Part shown: positions 50,646-58,409 of the stretch, in pieces
Layout of the letters: each line of letters begins with the position of its first letter
Numbering within the stretch: position 1 is the stretch's first letter
Assembly (NCBI GenBank): GCA_017882455.1
Contig: JADGPL010000021.1
Location: 1-58,680, forward strand
DNA length: 58,680 bases
Direction of reading: 5' to 3'
Origin: Solirubrobacteraceae bacterium
Lineage (GTDB): Bacteria; Actinomycetota; Thermoleophilia; Solirubrobacterales; Solirubrobacteraceae
Notes under the pieces: generated by a model
Databases searched by the model: none
What the model saw: only the letters and a program-made list of their open reading frames with translations
What the model was told of the DNA's origin: nothing
Made by a program: the position numbers and the translations under genes

Positions 50646-51137
50646 ATGACCGATCGGGCCGACCCTCCAGCGGGGGCACTGCTGTGCTTCGACGGCTCGA
50701 GCGACGCCGCCCACGCGATCACCGTGGCCGGCGCGCTGCTCGGCTCGCGTGTGGCCACCGTCGTGACGGTATGGGAGCCGGTCGCCGTGTGGGCGCCCTA
50801 CGATCCGGCGGCGCTGATGAGCGCCGGCGTCTCGCGCTTGGCCTCCGAGGATCTGGGCTTGGACGAGATCGCCGAAGACATCGCACGGGAGACCCTCGCG
50901 CGGGGCGTGCGCCTGGCGGGCGAGGTGGGCTTTCAGGCGAGCGGGAAGCTCGCGAGCGGCAAGGCGTGGCGTGCGATCTGCGAGGCGGCGAAGGAGATCG
51001 ATGCGAGCTCGATCGTGGTGGGCGCGCGTGGGCTCTCGCGCGTGCAGTCGGCTCTGCTCGGCAGCGTCTCGGGCGCTGTGGTGAACCACGCCGGACGTCC
51101 CGTGCTCGTCGTCCCGGTCGCCGGCGATCCCTCCTGA
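50646..51137 (+). CDS. Universal stress protein (UspA family)
   Basis: 163 aa from ATG 50646 (MTDRADPPAGALLCFDGSSD). USP fold: ALLCFDGSSDAAHAITVAGA at the start, IVVGARGLSRVQSALLGSVS near residue 125 (the G-x2-G-x9-G-S ATP-binding motif appears as GARGLSRVQSALLGSVS), then HAGRPVLVVP. ATP-binding type. Transcribed away from the cupredoxin gene with a 199-bp shared region. Confidence 0.87.
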   Translation: MTDRADPPAGALLCFDGSSDAAHAITVAGALLGSRVATVVTVWEPVAVWAPYDPAALMSAGVSRLASEDLGLDEIAEDIARETLARGVRLAGEVGFQASGKLASGKAWRAICEAAKEIDASSIVVGARGLSRVQSALLGSVSGAVVNHAGRPVLVVPVAGDPS

Positions 51138-51177
51138 CCCGGGGCCGGCACGGTCGCGACGGGGCAGCCTTGGCGAT

Positions 51178-51327
51178 GTGGCGGGCCAGGAGCACAACGG
51201 CAGGGCGGCGACGTTGGGCACAAGTCGCGATGCTCGTCTGAAGGCTTCGCTGCTGACGCTGAGCGTGCTCGGCAAGGGCTTCTTCGCGGAGCTCCTGCGT
51301 CCGCTGGCCGGGCGCAGGCGCCGATAG
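51178..51327 (+). CDS. Possible small protein (49 aa)
   Basis: GTG at 51178 opens a 49-codon frame ending in LLRPLAGRRRR and containing a hydrophobic helix (ASLLTLSVLGKGFFAELLRP). It sits 40 bp after uspA on the same strand. No family known and no strong ribosome site; listed because codon third-position composition is consistent with coding. Confidence 0.3.
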   Translation: MAGQEHNGRAATLGTSRDARLKASLLTLSVLGKGFFAELLRPLAGRRRR

Positions 51328-51400
51328 CAGGCGGCGAGCGGCTACGGCCGTGTGAGCGATCTTGCAGGGGCGACCGGGCGCATGGGTACAGTCAACGACC

Positions 51401-52105
51401 ATGTCCCGCCCATCTCCCCACCGCGGGGTGGCCCTTCTCTCCCTCGCTCTGATCGCGCTGCTCGCCGGCTGCGGCTCGTCCTCGCCGTCGGGCAACGGCG
51501 TGGCGTCGAAGACGCCCACGCAGATCGTGGCCGCCGCGAAAGCGGCGGCGGCCGGGGCGGCCACCGTGCACGTGGCGGGCACGATCGTCGACGAAGGCAA
51601 GCCGATCTCGCTGAACATGGAACTGGAGGCGGGCAAGGGCGGCAAGGGGACGATCGCCCTCGAAGGACTCAGCATCCGGCTCGTCCAGATCAATGGGACC
51701 GTTTACATCAATGGAAGCGATGCCTTCTATCGCCACGTCGCCGGCCCAGCGGCCGCGCAACTGCTGCGGGGCAAATGGCTGAAGGCGCCCGCCAGCGGCG
51801 GCAACTTCTCCTCGCTCGCATCGCTGACCGACTTGAGCAAGCTGATCGACACCACCCTGGCGGCGCACGGAGCGCTGACGGGGGCGGGCACCAGGACGGT
51901 GAACGGACAGAAGGCCGTGGGCGTGACCGACAAGGCCAAGGGCGGGACTCTGTACGTTGCCAGCACCGGCGCCGCCTATCCGCTCGAGATCGCCAAAAGC
52001 GGCCCCAGCGGCGGCTCGATCGTGTTCGACCGCTGGAACAAGCCGGTCACGTTGGTCGCCCCGGCCGGCGCGATCAACATCAATCAACTGCAAAGCGGTC
52101 ACTGA
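51401..52105 (+). CDS. Lipoprotein, LppX/LprG-like fold suspected
   Basis: 234 aa from ATG 51401 (MSRPSPHRGVALLSLALIAL). The lipobox is ALLAGCGSSS (C27). The mature part is beta-rich: AAATVHVAGTIVDEGKPISL, GGKGTIALEGLSIRLVQING, TVYINGSDAFYRHVAG, LRGKWLKAPASGG, and later GTRTVNGQKAVGVTDK, TLYVASTGAAYPLEI and GSIVFDRWNKPVTL. This sequence of strands matches LppX_LprAFG-type lipoproteins that carry lipids across the cell wall. The assignment is by pattern; a lipid role is inference. Confidence 0.72.
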   Translation: MSRPSPHRGVALLSLALIALLAGCGSSSPSGNGVASKTPTQIVAAAKAAAAGAATVHVAGTIVDEGKPISLNMELEAGKGGKGTIALEGLSIRLVQINGTVYINGSDAFYRHVAGPAAAQLLRGKWLKAPASGGNFSSLASLTDLSKLIDTTLAAHGALTGAGTRTVNGQKAVGVTDKAKGGTLYVASTGAAYPLEIAKSGPSGGSIVFDRWNKPVTLVAPAGAININQLQSGH

Positions 52106-52218
52106 GCCAAGCCGGCTGCTCGGCCATTTGTCCATGCGCGCTGAGACCGCGTCAAGCCAGCACCCGCAAGCGTCGAACCCCATGTTGAATCGCGACGCGA
52201 ACCTGGGACCGGACAAGG

Positions 52219-53916
52219 ATGCGAGAGTTCTCAGTGAATGGTGCAATCCAAGCAAGCCTGCTACAGAACCCTGCCGAGCGTGGGGGTGCACGTCGTCCCG
52301 TCGGCAGCGAGAAGCTCGGGCACGAGCGGACCACTGGAATCGGGGCCTACGTGCGTAGACTGGGTGACGTGGGCACAGGGCACCACAGGCGGTCGTCCAC
52401 GGGTGGCCGGCCCCCACAGGGGGGCTCGAAGCGCAGTCACTCGCCGCTGAGTCTGCTGTGGTGGGCACTGCTGTGTGTCACTGCTGCCGTAGGTGCCATC
52501 ATCGCCGGCGCATCGGTGCTCGTGGTGGCCTGTGGGCTGGTGCTCGCCTGCGCCGCGGCGGGGCTCGGCTGGCGCGTCGGCGAGAACGGACGGGTGGCGC
52601 TCGAGGGTGAGATCGAGAGCAGGACCTCGGATCTCAAACGCGCGCTCTCCGAGCTCGAGATCGCCCAGGCCGAGACCGTCCAGCGCCTTTCGATGGCGGT
52701 CGAGTTCCGCGACGAGGACACCGGGGCGCACATCGAGCGCATCGGGCGCTTCTCGGTGCTGCTGGCCGAACACATCGGCATGGAACCGGAGTTCTGCGAG
52801 CGCCTGAAGCACGCCGCACCCCTTCACGACGTGGGCAAGGTGGCGATCCCCGATGCGATCCTGCTGAAGCCGGGCCCGCTCACGCCGGAGGAGCGCGCGA
52901 TCGTCGAGACGCACGCCGAGGAGGGCCACAGGCTCGTGCGCGGCTCCTCCTCCTCGATCCTCGACATGGCGGCCACGATCGCGCTGAGCCATCAGGAGAA
53001 GTGGGACGGCAGCGGCTATCCGCGTGGCCTGAAGGGCGAGACGATTCCGATCGAGGGCAGGATCGTGGCCGTGGCCGACGTGTTCGACGCGCTCACCAGC
53101 GACCGCGTGTACCGCAAGGCCTTCTCGGTGGACGAGGCTGTGCAGATGATGCGCGAACAGCGCGGGCGCCACTTCGACCCGGTGCTCCTGGACGCGTTCA
53201 TGGAAGTGCTGGGACGCTCCGGTCCCGATGCGCGCGAGCAGCTGCGCTCTGACCCGGCGGCACTCGTGGAGAGCACCCTGGAGACCTTCGCCAACGCCCT
53301 GGAACGCGGCGACGCCGAGATGGCCGAGGGCGCGATCGCGACCGCGATCGAGGACGGCATCACGCCGACCATCCTGCACGCTGAGGTCATCGGCCCGACG
53401 CTCAGGCGCATAGACGTGCTCTCGGAGGCGGGGCAGTTGGACGCCGATCGTGAGCACCGCGCCAACACGATCACCCGACGCGTGCTCGCCACGCTCTACC
53501 GCTACATGACGAGCGGCACCGAGCCCACTCGCCAGCGTGTCCTGCTCGCGGGCGTGGAGGGCGATCAGCACACCCTTGGCCTGCAGATGGTCCACGACCA
53601 GCTGGCGGCGGCCGGCTTCCAGACGGTCTTCGACACGGACCTCTCGGCAGAGCGGCTGCTGGCGATGGTCGAGAGCCAATCTCCCGACCTGATCGTGATC
53701 GGCGCCACGGTGGCGCGCGAGGCCGAGCCGGTGGAGATCGCGTTGCGCGAGCTGCGCGCCAGCCACCCCCACATCCCGGTCGTGCTCAGCGGGCCGGCGG
53801 TCGGCGGGAGCCTGCCGCGGGAGCGCGAAGGCACGAGGGTGCTCGAGCGCATCGACCAATCGGTCGAGGCTGTCGAGGATCTGCTGGCGCCCGCCGCCTC
53901 GGGCGCATCGGTATAG
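52219..53916 (+). CDS. Membrane HD-GYP phosphodiesterase fused to a cobalamin-binding domain
   Basis: 565 aa if started at ATG 52219; GTG 52351 is an alternative because the first 44 residues look non-coding. Two TM helices (about 78-118) and a short coil lead into an HD-GYP domain (about 155-340): HDVGKVAIPDAILLKPGPL (HD at 203-204), SHQEKWDGSGYPRGLKG (GYP at 266-268) and VADVFDALTSDRVYRKAF. The C-terminus (about 345-545) is a helical cap plus B12-binding Rossmann domain with GDQHTLG (D449-x-H451-x2-G454). The cap has EH (412-413) but Ser402 where light-sensing CarH-type caps have Trp. It probably degrades c-di-GMP under control of a corrinoid. Confidence 0.85.
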   Translation: MREFSVNGAIQASLLQNPAERGGARRPVGSEKLGHERTTGIGAYVRRLGDVGTGHHRRSSTGGRPPQGGSKRSHSPLSLLWWALLCVTAAVGAIIAGASVLVVACGLVLACAAAGLGWRVGENGRVALEGEIESRTSDLKRALSELEIAQAETVQRLSMAVEFRDEDTGAHIERIGRFSVLLAEHIGMEPEFCERLKHAAPLHDVGKVAIPDAILLKPGPLTPEERAIVETHAEEGHRLVRGSSSSILDMAATIALSHQEKWDGSGYPRGLKGETIPIEGRIVAVADVFDALTSDRVYRKAFSVDEAVQMMREQRGRHFDPVLLDAFMEVLGRSGPDAREQLRSDPAALVESTLETFANALERGDAEMAEGAIATAIEDGITPTILHAEVIGPTLRRIDVLSEAGQLDADREHRANTITRRVLATLYRYMTSGTEPTRQRVLLAGVEGDQHTLGLQMVHDQLAAAGFQTVFDTDLSAERLLAMVESQSPDLIVIGATVAREAEPVEIALRELRASHPHIPVVLSGPAVGGSLPREREGTRVLERIDQSVEAVEDLLAPAASGASV

Positions 53917-53926
53917 ATTTAGCCGC

Positions 53927-54856
53927 ATGGCATCCAGCGCGATCGTGACCGGCGGCGCCGGCTTCATCGGCTCACACGTGGTCGACGCCCTGCTCTCGGA
54001 CGGCGACTCGGTGACCGTCGTCGACGACCTCTCCGCAGGCGATCCTGCGCGCGTGGCCAAGCAGGCCGACCTGCGCGTGCTCGACATCGTCGACCTGCCC
54101 GCGCTGAAGGCCCTCGTCGCCGAGATCCAGCCGCGGGCCATCTTCCACCTGGCGGCCCAGGCGAGCGTAGTGGCCTCGGTGGAGGATCCGGGACGCGACT
54201 GCGAAGTCAACGTCAGGGGCACGCTCAACGTGGTGGAGGCCGCGGGCGAATGCGGTGCCTCGGTCGTGTTCACGTCGACCGGCGGCGCGCTCTACGGCGA
54301 TGAGGCCCAGATGCCCACCCCAGAGGACCGGATCCCGGCGCCGCTGTCTCCCTACGGCGCATCGAAGTGGGCGGCTGAGGCGTACGTCAAGACGTGGTCG
54401 CTGTCCTCTGGCATCCCGCATGCGGTGTGCAGGCTGGGCAACGTGTACGGTCCGCGCCAGAGCCCCCACGGCGAGGCGGGGGTGGTGGCGATCTTCACCC
54501 ACCACCTGTACACGGACAAGGCGCCCAAGCTCTACGGGCACGGCAAGCCCACGCGCGACTACGTGTACGTGGGCGACGTGGTCAACGCGCTGCTCTCGGC
54601 GTCTGGACGCTCGGGCACGTACAACATCGCCACCCAGGTGGAGACGGACGTGGCCACCGTGTGGAGCGAGCTGAGCAAGGCGGCTGGCAAGCAGATTGAG
54701 CCCGAGCTGGCCGACCTGCGCCCGGGCGAGCTCGAGCACAGCTGCCTGGACGCGAGCCTCGCCGAGCGCGAGCTGGGGTGGCGCGCGGAGGTTCCGATCG
54801 GCGAGGGCCTGCGCCGGACCTACGAGGCGCTCGTGGCCGAATTCGAGAGTAAGTAG
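53927..54856 (+). CDS. NAD-dependent epimerase/dehydratase (UDP-glucose 4-epimerase-like)
   Basis: 309 aa, extended SDR. NAD loop SAIVTGGAGFIGSHVVDALL (3-22), VVDDLSAGDPARV, IFHLAAQASVVASVEDP, VFTSTGGALYGDE (Ser/Thr of the triad), SPYGASKWAAEAYV (Y-x3-K) and GNVYGPRQSPHGEAGVVAIF. It epimerises or modifies a nucleotide sugar; galE activity is plausible, as galT is elsewhere in the window, but specificity is unknown. ATG 53927 is 10 bp after the HD-GYP gene. Confidence 0.88.
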   Translation: MASSAIVTGGAGFIGSHVVDALLSDGDSVTVVDDLSAGDPARVAKQADLRVLDIVDLPALKALVAEIQPRAIFHLAAQASVVASVEDPGRDCEVNVRGTLNVVEAAGECGASVVFTSTGGALYGDEAQMPTPEDRIPAPLSPYGASKWAAEAYVKTWSLSSGIPHAVCRLGNVYGPRQSPHGEAGVVAIFTHHLYTDKAPKLYGHGKPTRDYVYVGDVVNALLSASGRSGTYNIATQVETDVATVWSELSKAAGKQIEPELADLRPGELEHSCLDASLAERELGWRAEVPIGEGLRRTYEALVAEFESK

Positions 54857-54967
54857 GCCCGCCCGCCGCCATCGGCGGTCTGCAGCAGACAGCGCAAGCG
54901 CATCGGACAGGCGTGCAATTAGCGCGGCAGGGCTCCCGGGACGGCGCCGGTCGGTCGAGGGATTCCC

Positions 54968-55975
54968 ATGAGCCTCTCTCGCTCCCGCGGGATCCTGCCT
55001 CCCGTCCTGGCCGTGTTGGCGCTCTGCGGCTCGGCCTCGTCGGCGCTCGCGATCGCGGGCGCGCCCGGGGGCGTGCAGGCGCCCTCCGCGTCCGCGGCTG
55101 GAGGCAGCGAGTACGGCGTGGTCACGCGCGTCGCGCCGACGTCGCATCCCGTGCTCAGTGCTCTCACCGCGCCGTCCAGCGCGCTCGCCGGGCCACCCCC
55201 GAAGGTGATGCTTCGGCTCGACGAGAAGGGCGTGGGCACGGTCTATCTGCAGGTGAAAATCATCAGCCTCGCCACCCACCACTCCGTGGTGGTGGCCACC
55301 ATGGGCTGGTCGCACACGGCCCGCACGCTCGCCGCAGCCTGGCCTGCCGGCGCACAGCTCTCGCCCGGAAGCTATGAGATAACGGTGAGCGCGCACGATC
55401 ACCGCGGCGCCACCCTGCTGCGCCTGGCCCACAGCTCGGGCCAAGCCACGCTGACCGTAAAGGCGCCGCCGGCTCCGAGTGCGCCGGTTTCGCCGGCCCC
55501 GCTCGCGACGAGCGAACCGGGTGTTCCCACGCCCGCCCAGACCGTGGCTGACGGAGCCGCCTTCCCCGTGGCCGGAGCCCACAGCTTCGGCGGTCCCGAA
55601 AACCGCTTCGGGGCGGCCCGCGAAGGGCATGTCCACCAGGGCCAGGACGTGCTCACGGCCGAAGGCACGCCCGTGCTGGCCCCGATGGCTGGGACGATCG
55701 AATCCACCAGCTACCAGCCTGGCGGTGCCGGCTACTACGCCGTGGAGCACACGAGCGTAGGTCTGGACTTCATGTTCGCGCACTGCGAGGCCAACTCGTT
55801 CGCGGCGGGCGCCGGGCAGGCCGTAACGGCGGGGCAGGCGCTCTGCAAGGCGGGCCAGACGGGCGACGCCACGGCCCCGCACCTCCACTTCGAGATGTGG
55901 GTGGGAGACTGGCAGGCCAGCGGTGGTCACCCGATCGACCCGCTGCCCTACCTCGAAGCTTGGGAACACGGCTAA
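54968..55975 (+). CDS. Secreted M23-family metallopeptidase
   Basis: 335 aa. Signal peptide of about 29 residues (ALCGSASSALAIAG). The middle region (about 75-165) is an Ig-like beta domain. The C-terminal LytM/M23 domain (about 200-330) has zinc ligands HVHQGQDVL (H-x3-D) and APHLHFEMWVG (H-L-H). It cleaves peptidoglycan cross-links or acts as an amidase activator. The first H of the H-x3-D motif is in place, so it is probably active. Confidence 0.88.
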   Translation: MSLSRSRGILPPVLAVLALCGSASSALAIAGAPGGVQAPSASAAGGSEYGVVTRVAPTSHPVLSALTAPSSALAGPPPKVMLRLDEKGVGTVYLQVKIISLATHHSVVVATMGWSHTARTLAAAWPAGAQLSPGSYEITVSAHDHRGATLLRLAHSSGQATLTVKAPPAPSAPVSPAPLATSEPGVPTPAQTVADGAAFPVAGAHSFGGPENRFGAAREGHVHQGQDVLTAEGTPVLAPMAGTIESTSYQPGGAGYYAVEHTSVGLDFMFAHCEANSFAAGAGQAVTAGQALCKAGQTGDATAPHLHFEMWVGDWQASGGHPIDPLPYLEAWEHG

Positions 55976-56039
55976 TCGGGCCACAGCCCGCCGGCGGGTC
56001 TCCCGGCGGGCCCGGAGAGCAGGTAGGATCGACCGTTGC

Positions 56040-56112
56040 GGCGAGATAGCTCAGTTGGTAGAGCACACGACTGAAAATCGTGGTGTCCCCGGTTCGAGTC
56101 CGGGTCTCGCCA
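56040..56112 (+). tRNA. tRNA-Phe (anticodon GAA)
   Basis: Cloverleaf: acceptor GGCGAGA / TCTCGCC, D-arm GCTC-AGTTGGTA-GAGC, anticodon stem CACGA / TCGTG with loop CTGAAAA (GAA), T-arm CCCGG-TTCGAGT-CCGGG, discriminator A. Complete except for CCA. The DNA just after it is lower in GC than the rest and ends in IS and intron sequence, so it may be another integration site, but no repeat of its 3' end is in the window. Confidence 0.95.
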
Positions 56113-56771
56113 TCGGAAAGGCGCTGCAAATGGGAGTGTTTTTCGGAAAGCGGCCGCTATCCAAACGGGTTCGTTTGGGCCGACGGGCGTCTGTCGTAGG
56201 CCCATTGCTCGGCCCAAACCCTTGTCAATAGTGCCTGTTTGAGCCGATCGGTGCGTCTCCAGAAGCCTTACGAACAGCTTGTTACGGCGACAAATGGCTT
56301 ATCCATGCGGTATTGACAAGAAGAACCGGACTTTACGGCGAGCCTCGAATCGAAGACAACAAACGCAGGAATCGTGATGTCCTCAGTTCGATTTCAAGCA
56401 CTCTCGTCTGGGGTCAACGTGCGCAAGCCGCATCTAGGTTGTGGCATCCTGGTTGCCGCAGTCAGCGGTAGTCGCGAGGCTCACGGGCTGGCGCTACCAC
56501 GATGTCGAGAAGAACGCGACGGAGCGCCCGAGGATAGGACTTACTGTATGTCGTGTCCACGGGCTAGCTCCCGCGCCCGTTAGTGGCGTGCGGCCGAGTC
56601 TTGGTCGCGTATGACCTGCGCGTCAGGAGAATAATGGCTCTCGCGCGGTTTGTGGGTATCACGCTCTGTGAGTCGCTCGAACGCTGGGTCGTCTCGCTCG
56701 GGGAGCGTCTGTCGCGCCTCGGATGCGGAGCCCCGGACGTCGGCTTGCTGTCGACGATGCTGTTTCGGGGG
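56113..56771. other. Lower-GC gene-poor region after tRNA-Phe
   Basis: About 660 bp with no recognisable gene. It contains hairpin arms at 56161-56219 (separate entry) and a stretch 56225-56350 with much higher AT than elsewhere. Two short open frames (56374-56583 and 56583-57044, plus) lack coding character. The composition suggests acquired or decayed DNA. Confidence 0.5.
56161..56219 (+). terminator. Alternative hairpins downstream of tRNA-Phe
   Basis: Arm A CCAAACG (56161-56167), arm B CGTTTGGGCCGA (56172-56183), arm C TCGGCCCAAAC (56209-56219). A can pair with the start of B (7 bp, GGTT loop), or B with C (11 bp). The two folds are mutually exclusive. Simplest role: terminator of the tRNA-Phe transcript; an attenuator-like switch is also possible. 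Confidence 0.5.
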
Positions 56772-57032
56772 CTAAAGCGCTTTGACCTCCGAACCGTCGC
56801 GCAGCTTGAGCACGGCCGCGAGAGCACTGGCGGCGCTGACAACCCCCGCGCTATCCCCCAGCGCTGCGCATATGACGAGCGCGATCGCGCACGCGACCAC
56901 GGCCACCAAGTCCAGTACCGCTCTGTCCAGCGCCACGCTTCGGCGGCCAGCGTAGCTCGCCTTGCGTCGATCTGCCCCAGCCTTTCTCTTGCATTCATTG
57001 TTGGCTTTCACAAGCATTACCCAACGGCGCAC
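56772..57032 (-). CDS. Small membrane protein, possible conflict-system component
   Basis: 86 aa from ATG 57032, or 80 aa from an ATG six codons later. The basic N-terminus (NNECKRKAGADRRK) is followed by one TM region (about 42-70, LVAVVACAIALVICAALGDS) and ends LAAVLKLRDGSEVKAL. The TM plus 'L+LRDGSEV' ending recalls small membrane 'effector-associated constant component' proteins of actinobacterial conflict systems. This is weak resemblance only. The gene is isolated between tRNA-Phe and the IS3 element. Confidence 0.4.
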   Translation of the reverse strand: MRRWVMLVKANNECKRKAGADRRKASYAGRRSVALDRAVLDLVAVVACAIALVICAALGDSAGVVSAASALAAVLKLRDGSEVKAL

Positions 57033-57158
57033 CCGAATAACTAAGTGTCGGTCGCCCAGGGTAAACTCGCGCCGGATTGGCCCGACCCCTTAGATTCGGT
57101 CCGGCTCGTGTGAGAGTCCTTCTGCTCATGGAGAATGGGCGAGAGGAGGATCGATCAC

Positions 57159-57437
57159 GTGAAGCGCAGACGACACACGCCGGAGCAGATCGTCAGGAAG
57201 CTCAGGGAGGCGGACCGGATGTTGGCCGAGGGCACGGAGACGCCCGAGGTCTGCAAGGCGCTGGAAGTGTCCGAGGCGACCTATCACCGCTGGCGTGCGC
57301 AATACGGCGGGATGAAGGCCGACGACGTGAAGCGGCTGAAGGAACTCGAGCGGGAGAACGGCCAGTTGAAGCGCCTGGTCGCGGACAAGGAGCTGGAAAA
57401 CCTGGCTCTCAAGGAGCTGGCGAAGGGAAACTTCTGA
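57159..57437 (+). CDS. IS3-family transposase OrfA
   Basis: 92 aa from GTG 57159 with a good GAGGAGG ribosome site (an in-frame ATG lies at 57135). HTH_Tnp_1-type: RRRHTPEQIVRKLREADRML, VCKALEVSEATYHRWRAQYG (HTH), then a leucine-zipper-like helix LKELERENGQLKRLVADKEL. It binds the IS ends. OrfB continues in the -1 frame. Confidence 0.9.
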   Translation: MKRRRHTPEQIVRKLREADRMLAEGTETPEVCKALEVSEATYHRWRAQYGGMKADDVKRLKELERENGQLKRLVADKELENLALKELAKGNF

Positions 57438-58290
57438 GCCCGTCGCGCCGTCGCCGTGCAGTCCTGGCGTTGCAGGACCGTCTCGGCATCTCGGAGCGGC
57501 GGGCGTGCCAGTTCGCCGGCCAGCACCGCAGCACGCAGCGCCGCGAGGCGGTCGTTGCCGAGGACGATGCGGCGCTGCGGGCACGGTTGCGTAAGCTCTC
57601 GCGGGCTCGCCCCAGGTGGGGTTATCGCCGGGCGCATGCCGAGCTGCTCGGCGAGGGCTGGCAGATCAACCGCAAGCGGGTGCAGCGCATCTGGCGCGAG
57701 GAGGGCCTCAGGGTCCCTCAGCGCCGGCGAAAGCGCCAGCGGCTCGGGGACTCCACGGTCCCTGCGGCTCGGCTGCGCGCGGAGCGCCCCGATCATGTGT
57801 GGGCGTTTGACTTCCAGTTCGACCAGACCGCCGACGGGCACATCCTGAAGCTGCTGCACGTCGTCGATGAGTTCACCCGCGAGGCGTTGGAGATCAAGTG
57901 CGCGCGGAGCATCGACGCGGACGCGACCGTCGCTGTCCTTGAACGCCTGGCCCGGGCACGTGGCTGCTCGCCCGAGTTCGTGCGCTGCGACAACGGGCCC
58001 GAGATGACCGCGAACGCGTTGAAGGACTGGTGCCGCTTCTCCGGAGTCGGCGCGAGCTACATCGATCCCGGCAGCCCCTGGCAGAACCCCTACGTCGAGT
58101 CGTTCGGCAGCCGGGTTCGCGACGAGCTGCTCGCCGTCGAGCAGTTCTCCTGCCTCGCCGAGGCCAAGGTACTCATCGAGGACTGGCGCGAGGACTACAA
58201 CCACCACCGGCCGCACTCCGCGCTCGGGATGAAACCGCCCGCCCGGTTCGCCCGTGCCTGGAGGGTCGAACAAGAGCCGCTCGCCGCCTG
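57434..58290 (+). CDS. IS3-family transposase OrfB (DDE integrase core)
   Basis: The frame is -1 relative to OrfA and has no obvious own start, consistent with -1 programmed frameshifting before the OrfA stop. HTH_21 (LSRARPRWGYRRAHAELLGE) is followed by the rve core: VWAFDFQFDQTADGHILKLL (first D), FVRCDNGPEMTANALKDWCR (second D), and SPWQNPYVESFGSRVRDELL (catalytic E), then DYNHHRPHSALGMKPPARFA. The frame stays open to 58510, but the group II intron boundary at about 58290 marks the end of IS-derived sequence, so the true C-terminus is uncertain. Confidence 0.85.
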
Positions 58291-58328
58291 TCGGGTAGCC
58301 GGGGCGGTTGCCCGCCCCGGCTCCCACA

Positions 58329-58359
58329 GAACCGTGCTTGTGCTGTTCACACACGGCTC
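58329..58359 (-). ncRNA. Group II intron domain V
   Basis: GAGCCGTG pairs with CACGGTTC (with one G-U), then a 2-nt AG bulge, then TGTG-AACAG-CACA. This is the conserved catalytic hairpin of group II introns, including the AGC catalytic triad in the 5' strand (G-A-G-C-C). About 31 nt, versus 34 in typical examples. Confidence 0.8.
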
Positions 58360-58409
58360 CTCGGGGCGGCGGGTTATGAACCCCGCCGCCGGCCGTTATC
58401 GACCTCGAT

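Noticed and set aside
56583-57044. Plus-strand 153-codon frame
   Set aside because: No family resemblance and the opposite-strand frame (56772-57032) has the better membrane-protein pattern.
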